14,127 nt of DNA from Thiorhodovibrio sp. GTDB lineage: Bacteria > Pseudomonadota > Gammaproteobacteria > Chromatiales > Chromatiaceae. Positions 7,744 to 13,353 of this stretch are shown piece by piece. A program made the translations under genes and the position numbers. Within the stretch, counting starts at the first letter, position 1. Every line of letters starts with the position of its first letter. The stretch is from positions 1 through 14,127 of the forward strand of contig SKYD01000132.1 in assembly GCA_007128075.1 (NCBI GenBank), read 5' to 3'. The notes under the pieces were generated by a model, which saw nothing but the letters and a program-made list of their open reading frames with translations, had not been told where the DNA came from and ran no database searches.

Positions 7744-9110
7744 CCATGAGCATGAGCATGAGCATGAGCATGAGCATTCTTATTGTCGAAGATGACCCGA
7801 GCTATCGCCAGTTACTCATTGATGAGCTTGTCGATGCTGGCTATGCACTGACGGGCGTTGGCGATGTGAACGCGGCGCGTGACGCGCTTGCCAATACCTC
7901 ATTTGCACTGGTGCTTTGCGATCTGCGGCTGCCCGATGCCGACGGCCTGGCGGTGTTAGAAATCACCCGCACCCTAAGACCCCAGCCTGGGTTTATCATG
8001 GTGACTGGCTTTGGCACCATTGATCAAGCGGTTGCCGCGCTGAAAGCAGGAGCTGATGATTTTTTAACCAAACCCGTTGATCTTGAGCATCTGCGCCTAA
8101 CTGTCGCTCGGGTGCTGGAAACGCGGCAACTCCAAGCCGAAGTCACCCGTTACCGCGCTCTGCTCGGGGCAACCGATTTTCACAGGATGCGCGGGCGCAG
8201 TCCGGCGATGCTGGGGTTATTTGAGCTGATCCGCCGCATTGCGCCCTCGGATAGCAGTGTCTTGATCACTGGTGAATCGGGCACTGGCAAGGAGCTGGTG
8301 GCTCGCGCACTGCATGACGAAAGCCCCCGTGCTGCGGCTCCCTTTGTCGCGCTCAACTGTGCGGGGATTCCCGAAACACTTTTGGAATCTGAGCTGTTTG
8401 GTCATGTTGCTGGCGCCTTTAGCGGTGCCCGTGGTGCGCGGCGCGGGCTGTTTTTGGAAGCCGATGGCGGCACGCTGTTTCTCGACGAGATTGCCGAGAT
8501 GCCCGCCGGGATGCAAACCAAGCTGTTGCGGCTGTTGCAAGATGGCCAGGTGCGCCCGCTGGGTGCCAATCAAGAAATTGCGGCCGATGTGCGCATTGTT
8601 GCCGCCACCCACCAAGACCCAAGTGCGTGTATTGATGCCGGTGAGCTGCGCCAAGATTTATTCTACCGCTTGGAGACCTTTCGTCTCCATGTGCCGCCAC
8701 TGCGCGACCGCGGCGAGGACATCGCCCATCTATTGCGCCATTTTCTGGCTTTGCACAGCGAGCGCACCCCGGAATTTGCCCCTGAGGCGTGGCGGGCGTT
8801 GCTGAACTATTCTTTTCCTGGAAATGTGCGTGAGCTGGCAAGTCTGGTCGAGCGAATGGTGATCTTGGCAGCCGGGGTGCGCATTGAGCTTGAGGATCTG
8901 CCGGAACGGGTGCGTCGATCTGCGGCAGTGCCCACACATCCACTCACCGCCACTGCGGATCAGGATTGGCGTTCGCTAGCTGAGGTTGAGGCAGGCTATA
9001 TCCGCGAGGTGCTTGATTGGACTGGCGGCAATAAACAGCGGGCGGCACGCATTTTAGGGATTGGGCGCAAAACGCTGTATCGCAAACTTGGTGATGCTGA
9101 TGACCCGTAG
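7740..9110 (+). CDS. NtrC-family sigma54-dependent response regulator
   Basis: A 456-aa transcription activator in three parts. The receiver (about 13-125) has Asp17-Asp18-Asp19-type acidic residues, phospho-acceptor Asp61 in LCDLRLPDADG and Lys111. The AAA+ domain (about 150-385) has Walker A GESGTGKE (178-185), GAFSGA (225-230) contacting sigma54, Walker B GGTLFLDEI (243-251), sensor RIVAATH and GNVREL (361-366). The C-terminal Fis-type helix-turn-helix (about 415-450) reads NKQRAARILGIGRKTLYRKL. The usual loop is GAFTGA; Ser replaces Thr here, a conservative change. The first ATG overlaps the kinase stop, but five more in-frame ATGs follow in an ATGAGC repeat. The last (7770, giving MSILIVEDD) would yield the usual receiver N-terminus. 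No Shine-Dalgarno sequence is seen, so translation is probably coupled. The regulatory region right after the stop is a likely binding target. Confidence 0.93.
   Translation: MTMSMSMSMSMSILIVEDDPSYRQLLIDELVDAGYALTGVGDVNAARDALANTSFALVLCDLRLPDADGLAVLEITRTLRPQPGFIMVTGFGTIDQAVAALKAGADDFLTKPVDLEHLRLTVARVLETRQLQAEVTRYRALLGATDFHRMRGRSPAMLGLFELIRRIAPSDSSVLITGESGTGKELVARALHDESPRAAAPFVALNCAGIPETLLESELFGHVAGAFSGARGARRGLFLEADGGTLFLDEIAEMPAGMQTKLLRLLQDGQVRPLGANQEIAADVRIVAATHQDPSACIDAGELRQDLFYRLETFRLHVPPLRDRGEDIAHLLRHFLALHSERTPEFAPEAWRALLNYSFPGNVRELASLVERMVILAAGVRIELEDLPERVRRSAAVPTHPLTATADQDWRSLAEVEAGYIREVLDWTGGNKQRAARILGIGRKTLYRKLGDADDP
7746..7775 (+). repeat. Five tandem ATGAGC hexamers at the regulator's start
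   Basis: Five perfect copies of ATGAGC (7746-7775) encode Met-Ser repeated five times, straight after the overlapping start ATGACC. Each unit supplies an in-frame start codon. Gain or loss of units keeps the frame, so slippage would change only the number of possible starts and the N-terminal tail length. Seen directly in the sequence. Confidence 0.95.
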
Positions 9111-9122
9111 CAGGATGTCACA

Positions 9123-9139
9123 TGGGTCAAATTGATCCA
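9123..9139. promoter_or_regulatory. 17-bp palindrome, candidate activator (enhancer) site
   Basis: TGGGTCAAATTGATCCA is a dyad centred on 9131 with a single non-complementary pair (G4 against T14). It starts 12 bases after the stop of the sigma54 activator gene and is centred about 125 bases before the predicted start site of the DUF4168 gene, the usual distance for NtrC-type enhancers. It lacks a following T-run, so a terminator is less likely. That the neighbouring regulator binds here is inference. Confidence 0.5.
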
Positions 9140-9140
9140 C

Positions 9141-9158
9141 TTGCAGCGGCAGATGCAA
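9141..9158. promoter_or_regulatory. Second dyad TTGCA-N8-TGCAA, possible second activator site
   Basis: TTGCA (9141-9145) and TGCAA (9154-9158) form an inverted repeat with an 8-base spacer, directly beside the first palindrome. A third TGCAA occurs at 9174-9178. NtrC-type activators often use paired sites, but this dyad differs in sequence from the first, so it might serve another protein or be chance. Confidence 0.3.
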
Positions 9159-9186
9159 TGCCAAAAATCGCACTGCAAATTTCATT

Positions 9187-9199
9187 TAAAGCATTGATT
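9187..9199 (-). promoter_or_regulatory. IHF consensus site
   Basis: On the minus strand this reads AATCAATGCTTTA, a full match to the IHF consensus WATCAA-N4-TTR. It lies in an AT-rich stretch (about 9181-9229) between the candidate enhancer dyads and the -24/-12 element, where IHF bends DNA in many sigma54 promoters. A 13-base degenerate match alone is weak; its position raises the confidence. Confidence 0.5.
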
Positions 9200-9229
9200 A
9201 TTCATTATTTTATGATTTTTTAGTATCAG

Positions 9230-9246
9230 TTGGCACGGTGTTTGAT
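9230..9246 (+). promoter_or_regulatory. Sigma54 (-24/-12) promoter for the DUF4168 gene
   Basis: TTGGCACG-GTGT-TTGAT matches the consensus YTGGCACG-N4-TTGCW at every position except A for C in the -12 GC. GG (9232-9233) and GA (9244-9245) are exactly 12 bases apart. The start would be near 9257, giving a leader of about 38 bases before the ATG at 9295. The -12 mismatch may weaken it. Confidence 0.65.
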
Positions 9247-9281
9247 TCGCTTGTAGGTACATTCATCACATTTGACCATTT

Positions 9282-9288
9282 AGGAGGT
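9282..9288 (+). promoter_or_regulatory. Strong ribosome binding site fixing the DUF4168 start
   Basis: AGGAGGT ends 6 bases before the ATG at 9295. This fixes the start there rather than at an in-frame GTG at 9238, which lies inside the predicted promoter. Confidence 0.9.
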
Positions 9289-9294
9289 CACATT

Positions 9295-9756
9295 ATGACA
9301 TTGCCTACAGTAAACCATCGGCTGTTCACCGCATTACTTACCGCAGGATTGCTCAGTGCTGGTCTGGCGCAAGCGCAATCTTTCGGCGGTGCTGGTGAAC
9401 AAGGGGCTGGCGCACCAAGACAAGGACAGGGACAGGGGATGCGTGATCGGCAAATGCAGGGACAACAGATGCAACAACAAGCACAGAGCGAAAACATCGA
9501 CGATACCACGATTCATCATTTTGCCGAGGTGTTTCAAGAAGTCCAGCAGATCAATCACGAGCTGACTGAGGAAATCGCCACCGCAGCTTCGACCGAAGCC
9601 GCCCAGAACATGCAGCTTGAAGCCCAGCGAGCCATGGCGAAAGTGGTGCAAGACAGCGAGATTTCTATCACTGAGTACAACAACATCGCCTCCGCGATGC
9701 GTTATGATGCCCAGCTTGCTGAACGCGTTCGCAACGCGCTGGAACAAATCAACTAA
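9295..9756 (+). CDS. Secreted DUF4168-domain protein
   Basis: A 153-aa exported protein. Residues 1-27 are a signal peptide (hydrophobic FTALLTAGLLSAGLAQA, likely cut at AQA-Q). Residues 31-64 are a Gly/Gln/Met-rich low-complexity linker (repeated GQGQ, MQGQQMQQQ). Residues about 68-152 form a helical domain ending in ISITEYNNIASAMRYDAQLAERV, the hallmark of DUF4168 (a final helix pair with S-x-E-Y-N-x-I-A and D-x-L). The family is periplasmic or secreted and its function is unknown to me. The very strong ribosome binding site, with the likely sigma54 promoter and IHF site upstream, suggests high inducible expression under the neighbouring two-component system. Since that operon starts with a wall-cleaving enzyme, an envelope-stress role is plausible but unproven. 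Confidence 0.85.
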   Translation: MTLPTVNHRLFTALLTAGLLSAGLAQAQSFGGAGEQGAGAPRQGQGQGMRDRQMQGQQMQQQAQSENIDDTTIHHFAEVFQEVQQINHELTEEIATAASTEAAQNMQLEAQRAMAKVVQDSEISITEYNNIASAMRYDAQLAERVRNALEQIN

Positions 9757-9767
9757 TTGATCGCTGC

Positions 9768-9802
9768 TTTGGCACTGCGGCGCAATTGCCAGCTCTGCCA
9801 AA
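9768..9802. repeat. Inverted repeat TTTGGCA...TGCCAAA
   Basis: Seven-base perfect arms (9768-9774 and 9796-9802) with a 21-base loop lie 11 bases after the DUF4168 stop. There is no T-run, so a standard intrinsic terminator is not evident. A smaller dyad ACCAA-GAT-TTGGT follows at 9804-9816. Confidence 0.5.
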
Positions 9803-9819
9803 CACCAAGATTTGGTTAG

Positions 9820-9864
9820 CTCGCGGACACCTGAGTACGCAAGTCGTGGTCAGGTGGTCGCGAG
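9820..9864. repeat. 15-bp inverted repeat between convergent genes
   Basis: Arms CTCGCGGACACCTGA (9820-9834) and TCAGGTGGTCGCGAG (9850-9864) pair at 13 of 15 positions around a 15-base loop. It lies between two convergent genes and could act as a bidirectional terminator, a transcript-stabilising hairpin or a dispersed REP-like element. The sequence alone does not decide. Confidence 0.6.
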
Positions 9865-9867
9865 TCT

Positions 9868-9885
9868 GCTGTGGCTCGCCACAGC
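9868..9885. terminator. GC-rich stem-loop, possible bidirectional terminator
   Basis: GCTGTGG-CTCG-CCACAGC is a perfect 7-bp stem with a 4-base loop, placed between the DUF4168 gene and the convergent deacylase gene. Neither strand has a following T-run, so it is a weak terminator candidate and may work with the adjacent 9820-9864 repeat. Confidence 0.35.
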
Positions 9886-9912
9886 TGCCTTCCACCGCCC
9901 CTCGACCAGCAG

Positions 9913-10842
9913 TTAGTGACCAATCAGCTCGTTGATATGGGTGCTAACACAGCGCCCTAATGCTGAGAGACAATAGCCACCTTCAAGACAGGACACGATA
10001 CGCTCGTTGGCATGTTGAACCGCCAGCTTATGTAGCTCACGGGTAATCCACGCATAATCAGCCTCACGCAACATAAAGTGCGCCATGTCGTCCTCGGCAT
10101 GACCATCAAAGCCAGCCGAGATCAAAATCAACTGCGGAGCAAAGGCATCGAGTCGCGGGAGCCACTGCTGCTCAATCGCGGCACTGAATGCGGCACCATC
10201 GGTGCGTGCAGGCAGTGGCAGATTGAGTACATTGGGCGCGTTGCTATCGACCCCGCTGCCTGGATAAAATGGATGCTGAAAGCAGGAGCAGAACAAAATT
10301 CGCTCATCGCCAGCGACAATATCCTCAGTTCCATTGCCATGATGCACATCAAAATCGATGATCGCAACGCGCTCTAAGCCATGCGCATTGAGCGCGTGAA
10401 AGGCACCGATAGCGATATTGTTAAAAAAACAAAAGCCCATGGCGCGATTCCGCTCGGCATGATGCCCGGGTGGGCGTACTGCACAAAAAGCAGCATGGTG
10501 CTGATCACTCATCACCAGATCAACCCCCAAGATCACCGCCCCGGCGGCACGCCGTGCTGCGGCTAAGGTGCCTTGCGACATCGCGGTATCGCCATCAACC
10601 CAGGTCAGGACATCATCGACCTCAGGTGCTGCATTAAAAATCATCTCTACATAGCCTGAATCATGTACGCTTAGTAGTTGTTCACGGCTGGCGAGTGGCG
10701 CATCATAATGGGTGACAAGCATCTCCATGCCGGAGGCAATCAACCGATCCCCAATGGCGTGCAGACGCTCGGGAACTTCGACATGATGCGCACCCATGCG
10801 ATGATTTTGACACTCTTGGTGCGAGATATAAGCAAGATTCAT
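9913..10842 (-). CDS. Histone deacetylase-family (AcuC-like) zinc deacylase
   Basis: A 309-aa enzyme of the arginase/deacetylase fold, about the family's usual single-domain length. It should remove acyl groups from lysine or small amines (bacterial relatives act on acetyl-CoA synthetase, polyamines or other acyl amides). Visible motifs are VRPPGHHAE (122-130) with the catalytic His pair 127/128, GFCFFNN (136-142), DFDVHHGNGT (163-172) with zinc ligands Asp165 and His167, SAGFDGH (242-248) with the third ligand Asp246, and LEGGY ending in the catalytic Tyr290. All are intact, so it is probably active. It has no signal peptide and acts in the cytoplasm. The start is 27 bases from the divergent SUMF1-like gene, and the ribosome binding site is weak. 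Substrate cannot be read from the sequence. Confidence 0.93.
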   Translation of the reverse strand: MNLAYISHQECQNHRMGAHHVEVPERLHAIGDRLIASGMEMLVTHYDAPLASREQLLSVHDSGYVEMIFNAAPEVDDVLTWVDGDTAMSQGTLAAARRAAGAVILGVDLVMSDQHHAAFCAVRPPGHHAERNRAMGFCFFNNIAIGAFHALNAHGLERVAIIDFDVHHGNGTEDIVAGDERILFCSCFQHPFYPGSGVDSNAPNVLNLPLPARTDGAAFSAAIEQQWLPRLDAFAPQLILISAGFDGHAEDDMAHFMLREADYAWITRELHKLAVQHANERIVSCLEGGYCLSALGRCVSTHINELIGH

Positions 10843-10869
10843 GGCACAAACTCACAGGAGATTTTCGTT

Positions 10870-12183
10870 ATGTTACACGCGATTTTTCGGCATGCTTGGT
10901 TGGGGCTGATTTTGGTGGCATTCACGCTGCCAGCGGCGGCGAGAGATGAGGCGCATAATGTATATCGCTTTCGCAGTGATTCTTTAAACACGCATTTTTA
11001 TACAATCAGCGCCGACGAGCGCGATGCCATTCGCACCGTGCTCAATGATGTCTGGCACTACGAAGGTGCCGACTGGTCAGCCTATCCTACCACCACTGAC
11101 CCCGCCGCCCAACCAGTGTATCGCTTTTTTCGCGCCCAGCCAGCGGCGCATTTTTATACGATCAATCAGACTGAAAAAGACCAGCTCATCGAGCGTCACC
11201 CGCAGTGGCGCTATGAGGGCATCGCTTGGTATGCCTATCCTGAACAACAACCAGGCACAATCCCCGTCTTTCGTTTCTGGATTCCTGGGCGTGCCAACCA
11301 TTTTTATACAGCCGATTTTGCTGAACATGAGCATTTGGTCAACAGTTTTCCCGAATGGATCGATGAGGGCATTGCTTGGTATAGCTTTCCAGCCAGGGAT
11401 GACCAAGAACCCATCGGTTTGGTGCGGGTCAATGGCGGCTGTTATGACATGGGCAATACCGATCCGGCAACTCAGCGTCCATGGATCTGTGTGGATGATT
11501 TTATGATGGGTCGCTTTGAGGTCACCCAAGCCCAATGGGCGCGGGTGATGGGCGAGAATCCAGCGCGGTGGTTTTATCACTGTCCCGACTGCCCGGTGGA
11601 AACCATGACCTGGCATGAGGTGCAGGATTTTATTCATCGGTTAAATGAGCTGACGGGGCGTGCGTATCGGCTGCCCACTGAGGCCGAATGGGAATATGCC
11701 TGCCGCAGTGGCGGGCAGCCACTTGAACACTGTGGGGCAGATACCGCCGCAGTGGATCGCGCCTCTTGGCTGGACACCTTTGCCTGGTTTGATGCCAACA
11801 GCGGTGGTCGCCCGCATCCTGTGGGCAGCAAAGTGCCCAATGAACTGGGGCTGTATGACATGAGCGGCAATGTATGGGAATGGACCTGCACCTTGTTTGA
11901 AAGCGCGTTCTTCTCACCCAACACACCGTACAACCGTGAATGCGCATCACAGTTGAGCATGGGCTATCGAGTGATTCGCGGTGGCTCCTGGCAAAACGGT
12001 ATCACCCAACAGCGTTCAGATGAGCGCCGTGCCGCCAATCCCGAAACTCTGCTCTCGCCTGCTGCTCCAAACAATCTGCCACTAGGTGGCGGCGATTGCC
12101 AAGAGCGGCTGGTTGGCAATGCCTGCTGGCCACCAGCCGTTGGTCTGCGTTTAGTCCACGACATCAACCCCGCCGCCGACTAG
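10870..12183 (+). CDS. Exported DUF5648-repeat / FGE-sulfatase (SUMF1-like) fusion protein
   Basis: A 437-aa protein with a signal peptide (residues 1-24, ending PAAA). Three tandem repeats of about 45 residues follow (31-73, 83-124, 133-174), each running V-[YF]-R-F...HFYT...EG-x-x-W-x-x-[YF]-P, as in the DUF5648 family often found on bacterial surface proteins. Residues about 183-430 are an FGE-sulfatase domain: MGNTDPAT, GRFEVTQAQW, YRLPTEAEWEYACRSGG, GLYDMSGNVWEW, VIRGGSW and GLRLV. The two catalytic cysteines of true formylglycine-generating enzymes, expected after RGGSW, are absent (GITQQRSDERRA), so a binding or structural role is more likely than formylglycine formation. ATG at 10870 is chosen because AGGAG (10856-10860) lies 9 bases upstream and a signal peptide starts there; the frame is open further left only as antisense of the deacylase gene. 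Confidence 0.9.
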   Translation: MLHAIFRHAWLGLILVAFTLPAAARDEAHNVYRFRSDSLNTHFYTISADERDAIRTVLNDVWHYEGADWSAYPTTTDPAAQPVYRFFRAQPAAHFYTINQTEKDQLIERHPQWRYEGIAWYAYPEQQPGTIPVFRFWIPGRANHFYTADFAEHEHLVNSFPEWIDEGIAWYSFPARDDQEPIGLVRVNGGCYDMGNTDPATQRPWICVDDFMMGRFEVTQAQWARVMGENPARWFYHCPDCPVETMTWHEVQDFIHRLNELTGRAYRLPTEAEWEYACRSGGQPLEHCGADTAAVDRASWLDTFAWFDANSGGRPHPVGSKVPNELGLYDMSGNVWEWTCTLFESAFFSPNTPYNRECASQLSMGYRVIRGGSWQNGITQQRSDERRAANPETLLSPAAPNNLPLGGGDCQERLVGNACWPPAVGLRLVHDINPAAD

Positions 12184-12282
12184 TCGCTATGTCGTAGTCA
12201 TCACAAACCCAATTCCCGCCACCGCGCCTGCATCCGCTTGACCGACACCTAATCGTGGATCAACACGCTCGGCGGCTTGGGC

Positions 12283-12298
12283 GGCGCTCGCGCCTTTT
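12283..12298 (+). terminator. Candidate intrinsic terminator after the SUMF1-like gene
   Basis: GGCG-CTCG-CGCC followed at once by TTTT makes a short GC-only hairpin with a brief T-run, 100 bases past the stop at 12183. The stem is only 4-5 bp, so efficiency is uncertain. Confidence 0.4.
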
Positions 12299-12326
12299 GT
12301 TAAGCGGTCATGCAATCTTGCGGGAC

Positions 12327-12355
12327 TTGACAGATGCCTGTGGCGCGGTGATGAT
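12327..12355 (+). promoter_or_regulatory. Candidate sigma70 promoter for ispH
   Basis: A perfect -35 TTGACA (12327-12332) is followed after 17 bases by GATGAT (12350-12355), which matches TATAAT at 4 of 6. Transcription would start near 12362, about 30 bases before the ispH ATG. It lies just past the candidate terminator of the preceding gene. Confidence 0.45.
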
Positions 12356-12390
12356 AGCCAAATCAGAAGGCGAGAAAATTATTGATTTTT

Positions 12391-13335
12391 ATGAAAATTC
12401 TAGTTGCTAATCCCCGTGGTTTTTGTGCCGGTGTCGAGCGCGCCATTGCCATTGTTGAGCAGGTGTTGGCGCGTTTTCCGCCGCCGGTTTATGTGCGTCA
12501 CGAGGTGGTGCATAATCGTGTGGTAGTGGCTGATCTCAAACGGCGCGGCGCAATTTTTGTCGATGACATTGCGGCGATCCCTGAAGGGTCGCTGTGTATT
12601 TTTAGCGCACATGGGGTCTCGCTGGCGGTGCGTGCCCAGGCGCAACAGCGCAATCTGCAACTCTTTGATGCCACCTGCCCACTGGTTGCAAAGGTGCATC
12701 TGGAGGTGGCGCGTCACTGCGCATCAGGTGCTGATGTGGTTTTAATTGGTCATCGCGGTCACCCCGAGGTCGAGGGCACGCTAGGGCAGTGTGCAGCGGG
12801 CGCGGGGCGAATGCACTGCATCGAATCTGCTGCTGAGGTCGCGGGGTTGGCGGTGCGCGATCCTGAGCGCGTGGCCTATGTGACCCAAACCACGCTCTCC
12901 ACCGCAGATACCGCCGCCACCATCGCCGCACTGCGGGCGCGGTTCCCCAAGCTGATGGGCCCACGAAAAAGCGACATCTGCTATGCGACCCAAAACCGTC
13001 AGGATGCACTGCGCACACTGGCAGCAGATTGTGATTTAATTTTGGTGATTGGCTCGGTGACCAGCTCCAATTCCAATCGACTGCGGGAGTTGGCAACCCG
13101 GCAGGGTGTTGTCGCCTATCTGATCGACGGCCCAGAAGATTTGCAGCAGTCGTGGCTCGATGGTGTCGAATGCATCGGCTTGACCGCCGGCGCGTCGGCA
13201 CCAGAACATCTGGTGACCGAGGTGATTGACCAATTACGCGCTTGGGGAGCGGCAACCATCGAAGAACAGCCGGGGCAGCGCGAAGATGTGGTATTTTCGT
13301 TGCCGAAAACATTAACCGACCTTCCTTTGAGTTGA
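12391..13335 (+). CDS. ispH: 4-hydroxy-3-methylbut-2-enyl diphosphate reductase (IspH/LytB)
   Basis: The last enzyme of the MEP isoprenoid pathway, reducing HMBPP to IPP and DMAPP with a 4Fe-4S cluster. At 314 aa it has the family's length. All key residues are visible: cluster cysteines Cys12 (NPRGFCAGV), Cys96 (DATCPLV) and Cys197 (DICYATQ); substrate-binding His41 (VHN), His74 (SAHGV) and His124 (GHRGHPEVEGT) with catalytic Glu126; Thr167 (VTQTT); the SSNSNRL segment (225-231); and Ser269 in TAGASAPE. ATG at 12391 gives the canonical MKILVANPRGFCAG start. A TTG at 12382 would add three residues and sits better spaced from a GGCGAG at about 12369-12374, so the true start is slightly uncertain. 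It appears to be a single-gene unit with its own promoter. Confidence 0.97.
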   Translation: MKILVANPRGFCAGVERAIAIVEQVLARFPPPVYVRHEVVHNRVVVADLKRRGAIFVDDIAAIPEGSLCIFSAHGVSLAVRAQAQQRNLQLFDATCPLVAKVHLEVARHCASGADVVLIGHRGHPEVEGTLGQCAAGAGRMHCIESAAEVAGLAVRDPERVAYVTQTTLSTADTAATIAALRARFPKLMGPRKSDICYATQNRQDALRTLAADCDLILVIGSVTSSNSNRLRELATRQGVVAYLIDGPEDLQQSWLDGVECIGLTAGASAPEHLVTEVIDQLRAWGAATIEEQPGQREDVVFSLPKTLTDLPLS

Positions 13336-13342
13336 CATCTAG

Positions 13343-13348
13343 TATACT
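13343..13348 (+). promoter_or_regulatory. Strong -10 box after ispH
   Basis: TATACT sits inside the palindrome AGTATACT just past the ispH stop and would start transcription near 13355. The -35 region at 16-18 base spacing is poor. A perfect TTGACA occurs at 13332-13337, only 5 bases away, so it cannot pair with this box in the normal way. An activator or a non-classical promoter may be involved. Confidence 0.4.
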
Positions 13349-13353
13349 TTGAG

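Noticed and set aside
7589..7777. Minus-strand frame with Met-Leu repeats at its start
   Set aside because: It is the mirror of the ATGAGC repeat within the kinase/regulator overlap and is not supported as a gene.
9123..9139. Intrinsic terminator of the regulator gene
   Set aside because: The dyad has almost no loop at its centre and no T-run. A protein-binding site fits better.
9238..9294. Longer DUF4168 protein starting at GTG 9238
   Set aside because: It would begin inside the -24/-12 element and has no ribosome binding site. ATG 9295 has an ideal one and starts a signal peptide.
10678..10869. 64-residue N-terminal extension of the SUMF1-like protein
   Set aside because: It is the antisense of the deacylase gene. 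The internal ATG at 10870 has AGGAG at good spacing and opens a signal peptide.
11970..12183. Variable region of a diversity-generating retroelement
   Set aside because: The FGE fold is a typical target, but no reverse transcriptase, accessory gene or template repeat is in the window, and the region is not dominated by AAC/AAT codons. Kept only as a check within the gene's finding.
13332..13348. Classical sigma70 promoter TTGACA plus TATACT after ispH
   Set aside because: Both boxes are near-consensus but only 5 bases apart, far from the 16-18 needed. Only the -10 box is kept.
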